A DNA stretch of 64,000 bases from Portulaca oleracea (GCA_029582165.1 CM055876.1:17824501-17888500); one strand, 5' to 3'. Shown: positions 10,440 through 21,953, counted from the first letter of the stretch. Translations and numbers: made by a program. Notes: generated by a model not told the origin, from the sequence alone.

Positions 10440-11804
10440 TCGTAATAGAGTATTCTTAGAACATTCACATAACGTGAATCACACATTATGACGGATAGAA
10501 ACATCCTGCTAGAAAAACAAAGGAAATTGATACATACATACATACATACATAAAAAAAAATACATGTGATCGTCCCAAAAGAAGAAAATAAACAAAAAAA
10601 GATTGGGGGAAAAGAGGTAGGGTAGAGGCCAGATTGACTTGTCAATGATAGTAAAAACCACAAAGGAGGAATTTAATTGGATGAACAAATGGCTCGCATG
10701 CACTGTTTAGATTCATTTTGTGGTTCCAAAAGTGGAAATTTCACTGGAAACTTGAAAAAATTAAAATAAAGCAAACCAGAAATCTAACACCCATTACCAA
10801 AAGGCTTATTTGTGTTGTTCCAAGGATCTTCCACTAAAATGCTCAAGCTTTACTTTTTTTTTTCTTCTTCTTTTTTTGGCTAATTATTTAAAGACAAAAA
10901 CTAACATTATTTGGGCCAAGAGAATGCTTAATCCACTTTCTCCTCTCTTTCTAGATCTTTTTCTTTCTTGAACATTGTAAACTTTACTCGCAACAATGTA
11001 TCCTAGCTAATCAACTTTATCTTGCCTAAATTTGTCTTTTAAAAAATAATAATGTGTCTTCTATTAGCCTGCAAATAGTAGTTAGTCCTGGTAAAGAGTT
11101 CTTTGGAACATTTGTATTAATACATCAATGCTACTTAATTTGTTGATCATGCTAAAAAAAATAAAGCATGAACTTATATGTTTAATCATCTGGCAAATTT
11201 TTGTAGTGAGATTTTCTCACTAAAATAATTTCTGAACATTTACTAAAACTTTCCTATTTTGTGAGAAATTATATATAATACGCGCACAAACTATCGCTAA
11301 GTTTATAGTTTGACTTGAAGGTTTTGTATAAAAAAATTTAATCTGATAATCTTTTCATTGATAATTTAATAATCTTAAATAATTTTAAAGATGTAGTTAT
11401 TGAGTTTTCAGATTTTAACTTGTAGTCATTATTTGAGAATTTAAAAGTTCGTACGTAACCGGCATAATTTATTACTTTTCGATATAATTGGCCAAACATT
11501 GAGACAATTTTGTTAAGTTTTTGTTTGATTTTAGTTTTAAAATGTAGTACTAGTGACATACTGAATCAATTGACTTAATAATAATAATAATAATAATAAT
11601 AATTCTTTGGCAAAATATTTTAAATAAAATGTTACCATGGACTTTTTTTTTATTATTTGTAGAATCCCATAATAACATAACTGCATGAATGCATTTTCGT
11701 AAAGTACAACATAGCTAAGATTGTTCTTTTTTTCTTTTCACTTACAATGTTATTTTGCAGCTAAGTGATTCTAAGATAGTTTTGCGTTTCTTTGTTGAGG
11801 TAGA
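10440..11804. other. Intergenic AT-rich DNA
   Basis: No supported gene. It contains a (TACA)n tract at about 10528-10552, an (AATA/ATA)n microsatellite at 11576-11603 and several poly-T runs. Confidence 0.5.
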
Positions 11805-11820
11805 TGTTGAAGACAGGGTC

Positions 11821-11853
11821 AAGGTCCTTCACCGCGCATCCGCGAAGGACCTT
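11821..11853. repeat. Perfect hairpin in the solo LTR
   Basis: Arms AAGGTCCTTC (11821-11830) and GAAGGACCTT (11844-11853) are exact reverse complements around a 13-base GC-rich loop, 16 bases from the LTR end. Confidence 0.85.
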
Positions 11854-11915
11854 CGATTTTGATGAAAGTGAAAATCCGGAAAAAGGAAGTTGCCTTATGT
11901 AATCTGATTATATAT

Positions 11916-11953
11916 TCTGAGTATATAATATATATTCTGATTATATACTCAGA
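11916..11953. repeat. AT-rich perfect inverted repeat in the solo LTR
   Basis: Arms TCTGAGTATATAAT (11916-11929) and ATTATATACTCAGA (11940-11953) are exact reverse complements with a 10-base spacer. Confidence 0.85.
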
Positions 11954-12129
11954 TTATGTGTATATAATATATATTTTTTTATTATATATTATATATTCTT
12001 ATTATGGGCATGATTTTGTAGATATAAAAAGGAAACAAATCAAGGGAAATCAATCATGATTATTATAGCAACAAAAGGGAAGAAATCAACACACAAGGCA
12101 AGTTACCGTTGGAAGTTCTCAAGTCCAAG

Positions 12130-15100
12130 TGTAACGCCCCGGAAATCCAATTATAGAAAAGTCAAAGTCAAACTAACGTTAACAGACAAAACTTAGCGGA
12201 AGACTTTCAAATTCAGTTTGGGCGTCACTGCCGTATCCCCGAAGGAACACAAGGCGAGAAAGGAAAACATAACTTTCTGCTAACGGTAACTACTAACAAC
12301 TCAAAACCAACTTTAAGACATCATAACGAAAACAATATAAAAGATTCAAGGACTTCTAGACTCGTCGTCCTCACTTCTAATTCCTGTCCCCAGCATTTAG
12401 ATCTTCACCTGAAAACAAAACATTTCAAAAATGAGTGGGAAATCTCAATAATGTCTACCCCTAACGTTTAAAACAGTTTAACTTCATTTCAATTCATTTT
12501 GGGGAGAGGGATCAAATCAAACGTTTTGCAAACCTTTAAACCCATATTGTTTCCTCAACCCATCCAATCCATATTTTAATTTGCGGGTGGGATACCAAAT
12601 CCCTTAAAGTAACATCGCCTACCTAAGGCATCAAGAACATCGCCTACCAAAGGCATATATAACATCGCCTACCAAAGGCATAAAACATCGCCTACCAAAG
12701 GCATCAAGAACATCGCCTACCAAAGGCATCAAGAACATCGCCTACCAAAGGCATCAATAATATCGCCTACCAAAGGCATCAAATACTATCCTATATCAGG
12801 GAAGGAAGCCCTGATCTCCTGGTCCATAACCCTGCAGGTTGTTACACCGCACAACAAAGTTATCCCCCGAAACCCGCTTAACGTTTCCACTTGAATTATT
12901 AGTATATTATTCAAACTCAGCTCACAACTCTCAAGTCAAACCATCCCAAGTTATCAAAACCATTAACAAAACTTCGAATAAAAGACCATCCAATTTCTCA
13001 ACTCAAGTAAACCAAAATCACAATCGAATCAAAAAGATTATCAAAACAGATGGTCGTATTTCCACAAAAGTCCCCTTTCGGGATGCAATTCTCAAAATAG
13101 ATTATAAAACATCAAAACACATTTAAAGAGCATCCCGATGGGGATTAGAGCATAGACAATTACCTGATATACTTCACAGCACAGCAAGAGAAGAACACAC
13201 TTGAGCTCACTAACGTCTCGCACTAACTCGGGCCTAGAATAAAAGTAATTATCTAATCAAAACGCGTTCTAACGAGGTTAGTATTAACTATCAACTACCT
13301 AACCCATCCCCTAGGAACACTTAGGTTCCTATCATTTATAAAATTACACTTAACATCTCTAAGATAACACATAACAGGATCACACATTAATTTCACTCAA
13401 CAATTCTTTATAAATAAAAGCAAACAGATGACAAATTATAACATTCACATAAAAAGGGTCACAACTCGACTTCCCGACATCCTATGGGTCTGGTTCTGGA
13501 CTTTTCGGAAACCTCAGGATGTCTACTAAAACTTCTATGTTGATGACTAAGCCCAAATCAGTCCCAAAGGACTCTAAAAATACCCGTATTTCCCATTGGT
13601 CCAGTTCTGACAGGTTCTGGTAAAACGGTTATAACTCGGGCTATACAAAACAAACGTTCGATCCGTAAAATTCCTATGGTTCCTAACATCTAAGGGAACC
13701 TCCAGTTAAAAGGGTTCTGTCAAAAAGTAACTATACTAACCGTGGCAACCCGATCTTTAGACACTAACAAAACTGTCCCGCTACCGGTTCTTAATAATTT
13801 AGTTATTTCGGTTCTAACTTTTACTAATCGGTCTTGGGGTTCTAATTTGGGCTTAAAACAGTAACTAGAGTCCAAGGTAGTTAGTCTAATCTAACTAAAA
13901 TCCAACATCACACTTTTTAAACCTTAAACCAAATTTATAAAACATGGAAATCCACTTTACTATTGTCACTAACCCTAAAGTCATGCATGAAATAATTATA
14001 ACATTACCTTAACAAGAATTCTACATTATTCTAATTCAAAGTTCCAAGAATTAACAAGGATGATTATAACATGTGGGTTTCTTTAATCAAGATTCGGAAA
14101 AAGACTTAAAGAATATGCAAATAAACTATAAAGTACATATAAACATTTAAACTACTAATCAAGAACTCAACAACTAATTTCTTTAAACAAGATTTAATCA
14201 AGAATCAAGAATTAATAGACAGAACTCAACCTAACTTATTTAGTCAAGATTAAACATGAATTAAACAAGAATGAACCCTAAGAAAGAAATAAAAGAACAT
14301 ATAATATTTAACTTAATGAAACAAGAGACCTAATTAATTTTCAAGAATCAAGATTTAACAAGAAACGTGAATTACTAACAAAAATTGAACTTTTAATAGT
14401 TAAACAAATCTAATTCACTTAACAACTTAATCATGGATAACTTTTAAAAGAGATCAATATGTAAATTTCTTAACTACTATTCAAGAATTGAATCTAATTT
14501 AAACAACCTAATTTGTAAAAACAAGAATTTAACCTAGATAAATAAGTTTCCAAATTCATGCATATAATAATAATATGGTGGTCTACAAAGATTCGTATAA
14601 AGAATATAAAGAAAATAAAGAATATTAAAGAACAACTTTTTAAACCTAATAACCAACTATTACAACCTAAACTAATTACACTTCCAACATAAAATTACAC
14701 ATAACAAATAAACAAATTATACATAATAAATAATTTACACATAATTACAACCAAGAATTATTTACAAATAATTTTCCTAATTACAAATCTAACAATACAA
14801 TAATTATAAAAACAGAATATTAATTTTTGAAAATAAAAACAGGAAAGAAAAAGGAAAAAGAAAAGGAAAATAAAGAAATAAAAACAGATTATCGTTAGGG
14901 TTAGGGTTAGGGTTTACGCAAGGTTGCAGGGCGCGGGTTTCCGCGGTCCGCGCGGTCGCAGGTGTTGGCGTCGGGCGGTCAGGGGCGGCGTCAAGGCGTC
15001 GTCGGGAGTCGTTGGAGGGGTCGGTCGACGGCAGCAACGACGGCAGTAGCAGCGTCAGTTTCGAGGGCTTTTCCTTCGACTGGGACGGCTCCGGCGACGT

Positions 15101-16054
15101 CGGGGCGGCAGGGCGAGGGTCGCCTGGTGGTCAGGCAATGACGGCGACACCAAAGGTTGCGGCGGCCGGTGATGATGGTGGTGGAACAAGCGGAGTTAGC
15201 GCAAGGAGAGAAAAGAGAGAAAAAGAGAAAAAAAAAGGGAAGGCGCGGTGGTTACCGGCGATGCGTGAGTGGTGCTCGGTGTTCGTGGGTGGCGGAGGTG
15301 ACGACTGGTGGCGACGATGCTGGGGCGGCGGTGGTCGTCCGGTGATGATGGCGCGGCTGGGCAGGGGCGCGAGACAGGGGGATCGAGAGGGAAGGAAAGA
15401 GGAAGGAGAAAGAGAAAGGAAGAGAGGGAGGGTTTCGCGGTGGCTTCCGGTGCTCCAGGCGGCGGAGCTGCGGCGGCGGCGCCGTCTGGTGGTGGTGGTG
15501 GCGTCGGCTGCTGGGCGAGAGAGGGAGAGAGAGAGGAGAGGTTGAGAGCTAGGGTTTGAGGTTTGATAGAGATTAGGGTTTGAGAGGAGGGTTTAGGGGT
15601 TTTATATTAAACACATTTAGGCCCAAATTAACCCAATCTAATCCAAACCAAACCCATTTAAAACAATTAAAACTGATTTTTCTATAACCCAATAATTCTA
15701 ATAATAGTAATAATAATATTAATTTTAATAATCATATAATCACATAACAAATAATATTCATGTAATTAATCACATAATAATATTAACCCGCATAAATTAC
15801 TATTCTACCCTTGTTAGTCCCTCAACGGTCCTACGAGCTCAAGCGTTAGCATAAATAAACACCAACGAATAATAATAAATCACGAAGTCAAACCCATTTT
15901 TATTAACGACGTCACAGTCAACATCTTTGGATTTTTCGGGGTTTTACATCATTACCTTCTTAAAAGAAGTTTCGTCCTCCAAACTTAAACTTAACCCTAA
16001 CGGTCCGGTAAGGAAACTAACGGTTCCATTCTACCTAAAACTCGATGTTTTACA
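12130..16054 (-). repeat. 3' LTR of the Tekay-like element (3.9 kb)
   Basis: It runs from TGTAACGCCCCGG (plus strand) to CTCGATGTTTTACA at 16054. A second, earlier TTTTACA end at about 15948 is followed by the same PPT-like sequence (see findings). On the minus strand it holds a TATA box (AATATAAAA, about 15600-15608), then AAACCCTAA telo-boxes, then a GC-rich stretch (about 14915-15560), then AT-rich DNA and a short-unit minisatellite. The ORFs of 62-177 residues across the GC-rich stretch are low-complexity (Arg/Lys/Glu/Gly) and antisense to the element, so they are not called as genes. Confidence 0.88.
12611..12782. repeat. Minisatellite in 3' LTR, about 7 units
   Basis: Seven tandem units of 23-25 bases share the core cgcctaccaaaggcat. 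Each unit can fold a small GCCT/AGGC hairpin. Confidence 0.95.
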
Positions 16055-16100
16055 TCATTACCTTCTTAAAAGAAGTTTCGTCCCCGAAACTTGACGCGCC

Positions 16101-16550
16101 TTAGTCTTGGAACAAGTGAGGGTACTTCCTCCTCATCTCGTCTTCTGTTTCCCAGGTTGCTTCTGTTGTAGTATGGTTTGCCCACCGTACCTTTACCAAA
16201 AGAACTACTTTCCTCCTAAGCTGCTTTTCCCTACGGTCTAGTATCTCTAGCGGCTGTTCTTCATAGCTCAGATCTTCTTGCAGCTGAAGCGGCTCGGGGT
16301 CAATCACATGAGTCGGGTCCGGAACGTATTTCCTGAGTTGTGACACATGGAAGACATTGTGCACTCTGGGGATTCTCCTGGCAGCTGTAACTTGTAGGCG
16401 ACTTCTCCGATGCGTTCCAAAATTGGGTATGGCCCGATAAACCTTGGTGTCAACTTCCCTGACTGGCCGAATCTCATAATTCCCTTCGTGGGTGAAACCC
16501 GTAAAAACACATATTCTCCTACCTCGAACTCCAAAGGTCTTCTCATACAA
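16101..16550 (-). pseudogene. Integrase C-terminal region and chromodomain of the Tekay-like element
   Basis: Two overlapping frames share the signal. One (16304-16546) has RRPLEFEVGEYVFLRVSP and KLTPRFIGPYPILERIG, the GPY/F module. The other, after a shift near 16390, has VFHVSQLRKYVPDPTHV, LSYEEQPLEILDRREKQLR, LVKVRWANH and EATWETEDEMRRKYPHLF. The last part is a chromodomain-like module of the kind that steers chromovirus integration into heterochromatin. The stop at 16101 is the natural end of pol. The 16101-16300 part is intact and is the only protein segment kept in the tandem array units downstream. Confidence 0.85.
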
Positions 16551-17703
16551 GATAACTCTTTTGTCGACTTTGTGCTGCCTTCATCTTGTCTTGAATGATT
16601 CGAACCTTCTGAGTAGTGGCCTGTATTAGGTCCGGTCCGATCGTTAGAGCTTCATCGATGTCCTGCCAACATAGGGGAGTTCTACATCTCCTTCCATACA
16701 AAGCTTCGAAGGGTGACATCCCTATGCTAGCATGGTAGCTGTTGTTGTATGAGAACTCAATGAGAGTCAACTCGTCATCCCACGAGTCTTTGAAATCTAA
16801 AGCGCAGGCTCGCAGCATATCTTCGAGGGTCTGGATGGTCCTCTCATGCCCATCCGTAGTGTTGGGTGGCGTCTTGAACTTGAGCTTTGTGCCAAACGCC
16901 TCTTGTAACTTTTTCCAAAACGGTGGAATCTGGTATCCCATCGAGACTATAGAACTGGGTACTCCGTGTAACCTTACAATCTCCCTTACATAGGCTTGAG
17001 CTAGCTGATCTAGGGACCAATTGTTGGCGATGGCTAGGAAATGAGCTGACTTGGTCAAACGATCTACAATCACCCATATTGCATTGTGTTTCCGCCTGGT
17101 CCTTGGTAGACCTATCACAAAATCCATTGATATCGAATCCCATTTCCACTCAGGGACGTCTAACGGTTGCAGAAGTCCGGCTGGTCGTTGATGCTCTGCC
17201 TTGACTCGCTGGCATGTAAGGCACCTTGCCACAAAGTCTGCCACTTCTTGTTTCATATTACTCCACCAGAACATCTGTTTCAGGTCCTTGTAAAGCTTAT
17301 TTCCTCCCGGGTGTACGGAATATGGCGTACTGTGCCCCTCCTCTAAGATCTTCCTCTTCAACTCCTCCATGTTGGGCACACAGACGCGGTTATGGAACCG
17401 TAATGTACCATCTTCGTGGATCACAAAGCCAGGGGCTTTCCCTTGCAACACTTCTCCCCGTATCTTGACAAGCTGTAAGTCCAGTTCTTGAGTTCTCTTG
17501 ATCTCCTCCATTAGAGTAGGTTGTAATTTCATGGCATTCAATACAGCTTTCTTCCCAGGTGTTACCACATTAATCTCCAATCTCCTAAACTCCTCGCACA
17601 ACTCGTGCGGCATCATCATCAAGTGGTTTATAGCAGGATACGGTCTTCTACTCAGGGCATCAGCCACTACATTTGCCTTTCCGGGATGATATTGGAAATT
17701 CAC
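16543..17703 (-). pseudogene. Integrase of the Tekay-like element, catalytic site damaged
   Basis: The 386-residue frame begins with the RNase H-integrase linker (YHPGKANVVADALSRR). The HHCC zinc domain is present (His 124, His 131, Cys 161, Cys 164). In the DDE core the first Asp (SMDF, 194) and the Glu (HERTIQ, 287) are visible, but the segment that normally holds the second Asp reads SIVSMGYQIPPFW, shorter than usual and without it. Integration activity should be lost. The end (ALYGRRCRTP, KVRIIQDKMKAAQSRQKSY) is canonical, then a frameshift at 16543 leads to the next segment. Confidence 0.88.
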
Positions 17704-17721
17704 ATCGTAATCCTTCAGGAA

Positions 17722-17979
17722 CTATAACCATCTTGTCTGCCTGAGGTTGAGCTCTTTCTGTGTGAAAAGGTACTTTAAACTCTGATGGTCTGTGAATATC
17801 TCGCAGTGCACTCCATACAGATAATGCCTCCAAATCTTAAGCGCGAACACCACTGCTGCCAGCTCTAGATCATGAGTGGGGTAATTCTTTTCATGCGTCT
17901 TCAGTTGCCTGGATGCATATGCAATCACCTTCCCTTCCTGCATGAGCACACAACCCAATCCACCATGCGATGCGTCCAT
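17722..17979 (-). pseudogene. RNase H of the Tekay-like element
   Basis: The 85-residue frame starts at [11 protein letters not shown] (first catalytic Asp) and continues with [18 protein letters not shown] (Glu 39) and [10 protein letters not shown] (Asp 64), so all three acidic residues are visible. It is frameshifted against RT at its start and ends at a TAG just after RQTRWL; the same frame goes on (FLKDYDVNFQYHPG) into integrase. The domain degrades element RNA in RNA:DNA hybrids during reverse transcription. Confidence 0.9.
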
Positions 17980-18836
17980 CAGATGACAAAACCGTTCCCT
18001 TGAGGTAAAGCAAGAATAGGGGCCGAGGTAAGCCTCTTCTTCAGCTCCTGGAACGCTTGCTCACATTTTTCCGACCATGCGAACTTTATTGACTTCCGAG
18101 TCAAATTGGTTAACGGGGTGGCGATTTTCGAGAAATTTTGCACGAACTTCCTATAATACCCTGCCAAACCCAGAAAACTCCTAACCTCCGTGGCATTCTT
18201 CGGTGTCGGCCACTTGGTGATGGCCTCCACCTTTTGGGGGTCTACTGCCACTCCTTCCTTGGACACCACATGTCCCAAGAATGCTACTTGTTCCAACCAA
18301 AACTCACACTTCTTAAGCTTCGCATAAAGCTTGTTGCTCCGTAGAGTCGTCAATACTTCTCTCAGATGATTCGCATGCTCCTCTCGGGTTCCTGAATATA
18401 CCAATATGTCATCGATGAATACCACTACAAACTTATCCAGGAATGGCTCGAACACTCTATTCATCAAATCCATGAAAGCGGCTGGGGCATTTGTAAGCCC
18501 AAAAGGCATTACCACGAACTCATAATGACCATACCGAGTTCGGAATGCGGTTTTAGAGATATCTTCTTCGCGAATTCTCAACTGGTGATAACCTGACCTC
18601 AGGTCTATCTTAGAAAACGTTGTTGCTCCTCGCAACTGGTCGAAAAGATCATCAATACGAGGTAGAGGATAACGATTCTTGATGGTAATCTTGTTCAACT
18701 CCCGGTAATCGATGCACAACCTCATGCTACCATCTTTCTTCTTCACGAATAGCACAGGTGCTCCCCATGGTGACGTGCTGGGTCGGACATACCCCTTTTC
18801 TAACAGCTCATCCAGTTGAGTCTTCAACTCCTTAAG
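17979..18836 (-). pseudogene. Reverse transcriptase of the Tekay-like element
   Basis: Directly downstream of the protease stop and in the same frame. It shows [37 protein letters not shown] (catalytic Asp 75 counted from the internal Met at 18827), [10 protein letters not shown], and FIDDILVYS (Asp 139 and 140). These are the complete catalytic set of a gypsy RT. The thumb and connection follow ([12 protein letters not shown]). The ORF stops at 17979 after LPQGNGFVI, where a one-base frameshift separates it from RNase H. The RT core itself looks intact. Confidence 0.92.
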
Positions 18837-19469
18837 CTATGCGGGCGCCATGCGATATGGGGCTTTTGAAACAGGTGCGGCCCCGGGCTCCAAATCGATG
18901 CAGAAATCTACCTGCCTGATTGGAGGCAGACCCGGGATCTCCTCCGGAAATACATCAGAATACTCCCGCACTACCGGGATATTCTCAATCGTAAGCTCCT
19001 CCACCTTGGTGTCGATTACGTTGCATAGATATCCTTCACAACCTTGACCCAACAACCTCTGGGCCTTGAGGGCAGAGATGATCCGCACACTCTGAAGATG
19101 CCTATCACTCCAATGTACTACCTTCTTTCCGTTCGGTCCCATTAAGGTCACCTTTTGCTTATAACAATCTATCTGAGCTCTATATTTTGCTAACCAGTCC
19201 ATCCCCAAAATAACGTCGAACTCCATTAGGTCAAACATATAAAGGTCGGCCTCAAACTCCTGTCCTGCTATCACTATAGGACATCCAGCATATAACTCTC
19301 CACAACTAATGGTATCCCCGGTAGGTAGGGCTACCGACATAGGCTTACTATTCTCCGAGGGTTTCATCTTAGCCTTCTCTACTATAGCTCGTCCAACAAA
19401 AGAATGACTAGCAACAGAATCAAATAAAACAGAGATATTGTAGAGGTGGAGAGAGAAGGTACCCGTCAC
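18837..19469 (-). pseudogene. Aspartic protease and RT linker of the Tekay-like element
   Basis: The 210-residue ORF has the retropepsin fold region: LFDSVASHSFV at residues 15-25, where the usual catalytic DSGA/DTGA reads D17-S-V-A, then ILGMDWL near residue 90. The last 50 residues (YSDVFPEEIPGLPP, YRMAPA) are the conserved linker into RT. The Gly-to-Val change in the active-site loop should abolish proteolysis. The ORF ends at a TAG directly before LKELKTQ, where relatives have Glu, so this is a single nonsense change in an otherwise continuous protease-RT frame. Confidence 0.85.
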
Positions 19470-19544
19470 AACGTGCCTTCATTCTCGGCCTCTTCTTTCC
19501 TCATTACGTATACTCGTCCTCCTCCGTTCTTGTGGCGGTTGTTG

Positions 19545-20762
19545 TTATGACGGCGGGTTTGCTGGCCTCCCTCGGTTATTCTGATTTCCACCAGATCCAT
19601 TTTGGTTTTGCTGTTGTGGCCTTTGGTTCCCATTATAGCCTCCCCGGTTTTGATATGTTGTCTGCGGGGCTCTCCAATTCCCGTTATTCCCATTATTTCT
19701 GTTGCTTCCATTGTTCCCTCCACTTGGCCCCAGCCATTCGAGGGCAGCGACGCACTGATGTTGGAAACTTCCGCAGTTGAAACATCCTCCTCGCACGTTC
19801 CTTACTCTATAATCCCGTGGATAATGGCCTGGTCGACCACAAACCTTGCAGATTGGAATATTCGATGGCCTATGCCCCGAAGACTGGTTTCCCTGCCAGT
19901 TGTTAGGGCGGAACCTCTTCTCCTGATAATGTTGAGGTGGGTTAAAACGGGGTGGTTCTTTCCTCTTTTGCCCCTGTATGCCTAACTTTCGTTCCATGTC
20001 ATGCATCACCCTTTCTATAGTGAGGGCAACGTTCAGCATGTTCTGGTAAGACGTGAACTCCCGTGATGACATACGATCCTGAATCTTGCAATTCAATCCA
20101 TCCCAGAAGCGGTCCATCCTTAGCTGCTCAGTGGCTACCAAGGCAGATGCAAATCGAGATAGTTCTGTGAACTTTGCAGAGTAGGCGAGCACGCTAGTTT
20201 CCCCTTGACGCAGGTTCATGAATTCTTTTTCTTTTGCCTTCTGGAGGGAAATTGGGTAAAATCGATCCTTTAGCACCACCTTAAAATGGTTCCAGTCGAA
20301 ACCCGGTTCAGTCCGTATCTCCTTCACGCTGGCCCACCATAGATCGGCCTCCTCTTTCAGATGGTACGCAGCAAAGTCCACCCTTAGCTCCTCGGGACAG
20401 CGAGTTGTGTCAAAAATCTTTTCAATTTCCCTAACCCAATCTTCAAATACTTTGGGGTCAGCTACCCCGGTGTAAGCGGGCGGGTTGAAGCTGTTGAACC
20501 TTTGGAGAAGAGCGGAGGGGTCATCTTCCCTCCCTCCTCCTTGTCGATCCACCACTTTCCTCAGTAGGTCCTCGTGCTTGCCGAGCATCTCAATCATTAG
20601 CATGCTAGCAAGGTCGTTCCCCGGTGTTGCTGTACTCGACCCTGGTATCAAATGAGCCAGGCGTTGGCGCAGTTCAGTTGCAGTTTGAGGGCGCTGTTCG
20701 GTCACAGCTGGTGTACGCTCCCGAGTACCATGGTTAGGTTGAGTACCGTTCACGTCCGACAT
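19545..20762 (-). pseudogene. gag of the Tekay-like element
   Basis: The 405-residue ORF has the chromovirus Gag core: FNPPAYTG (about 92-100), VFEDWVREIEKIF, WWASVKE, and FYPISLQKAKEKEFMNLRQGE, the usual capsid-like region. A first zinc knuckle follows, but its last Cys is Tyr (CKVCGRPGHYPRDY), and a second one is degenerate (CFNCGSFQH without the final CX4C pattern). The C-terminus is Asn/Gly/Gln-rich. The frame then breaks near 19550 and again near 19466 before the protease, so Gag and Pol are not joined. The Met at 20762 is the natural start; a stretch rich in Thr and Gln follows it. Confidence 0.85.
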
Positions 20763-21099
20763 CCTGATTCAAAGGGTCGGTTTAGTCTACTTAAAGGGGT
20801 TTTCCAATCCATAGTCTCAACATCATACTAAAGGTAGCTACTTGGTCCGGTCTTCTCATAGGGTGCTAAACAATACGAAAACGTAATTCTATTTCACCAA
20901 GTAATTTCTTATGTCAACAGTTTATTTCATGAATTCTCATCACATTTTGCAAGGTCACAAAACAATATTTCTATACACCAATGTAATTATGTACAGTATT
21001 CCCCATCGGGACAATTACTCAAAAGAAACAACAAGTCAATATTCAGATTATATCACAGCTTAACAAAAGTATCAACATAACAACTATACACCAATACTC

Positions 21100-21763
21100 A
21101 ACACATCGCAGCCATCCCACTCAGATGATTCTCCTGCATCGAGGGTTCTTCCTCGCTGAAACTGGAGTCCACTCAGGATCACTCGTCTCATCCCCCGAGC
21201 CCTCCTCGGGGTCTTCTCCTGTTTCCTGGTCCACCTCATCCTCCTCCTCGGGTGGAATATCATGCTCGGGCTCAACGGCGGCGTGCACCTAGAGGTTACC
21301 TCGGGCTCGGGATCACGGGCGTCGTCCTCCGTGGGATCCTCCTCGGATCTTCTTGGTCATCCTCATGATCCTCACCGGCAGAGTGCCGGTTCACTGGACC
21401 CTCTCTACTCGCGCATCCCAATCCGGCGATCCTAGAAAAGACTCCGGGATTCGGTGCTTGGCTCTACCGGTACCTCGACACCAACAAAGACGGGTGTGGG
21501 TACCCCTCCTCCGGAAGCAGGGGTGGCAACAACGACGGCACGGTATGGCCCCACCAGGGATCATCTCGTAAGGTGAGTAGAAAAGCATTGGCCTGAGCTT
21601 CCTCGTTTTCACGCAAGCAGGAGTTCGGGACATACTTGGTGTATCGTTCGATCTCATCGTAAAAATTCAGCATGTGGGTTCCCAAATACCCACCAGGAGG
21701 AATGGGTGTGTAACGGTGAAAGCACGGCGTGGGGTGCTGGTGACAGTGTGTGCGTTGTGCCAT
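21100..21763 (-). pseudogene. Leader ORF upstream of gag, unknown function, frameshifted
   Basis: The leader between PBS and gag (about 1.2 kb) opens an ATG at 21763. The frame encodes about 75 residues with HMLNFYDEIERYTKYVP and FLLTLRDDPWWG. After WWG the protein-like signal moves to another frame (PYRAVVVATPASGGGVP, then VEVPVEPSTESRS). Further on, frames rich in Asp and Glu appear (EEDPTEDDARDPEPE and EEEDEVDQETGEDPEE), ending near 21110. The pattern is an N-terminal globular part, a Pro/Val linker and an acidic tail, broken by frameshifts. I recognise no family, and a chance open frame in a GC-rich leader is possible. Confidence 0.4.
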
Positions 21764-21938
21764 CCTACAAGGTTAGAACGCATTACACATAAAATGCTGA
21801 TGATATAATCAAAATAAAATATTTAGGGAAAGCATGGAACCATTTTCCCCCATCCTACGCTCATCACTCCGATCTTAGCTTCCTAGAGTCCTATCTAAAC
21901 CTAAAGGACTCTGAGGAGCTACTAGGTCGCAACCCAGA

Positions 21939-21950
21939 GCTCTGATACCA
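21939..21950 (-). promoter_or_regulatory. Primer-binding site, initiator tRNA-Met
   Basis: The minus strand reads TGGTATCAGAGC three bases inside the 5' LTR. It matches the initiator tRNA-Met 3' end exactly. Confidence 0.92.
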
Positions 21951-21953
21951 TTC

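Noticed and set aside
14890..14915. True interstitial telomere or chromosome end
   Set aside because: Only three to five TTAGGG/TTTAGGG units, at the same position in each LTR; part of the LTR promoter region.
15012..15559. Overlapping ORFs of 62-177 residues rich in Arg, Lys, Glu and Gly (also 24723-25352)
   Set aside because: They are antisense to the element, overlap each other in several frames, have simple composition and arise from GC-rich DNA that has few stops. The two LTRs give different products.
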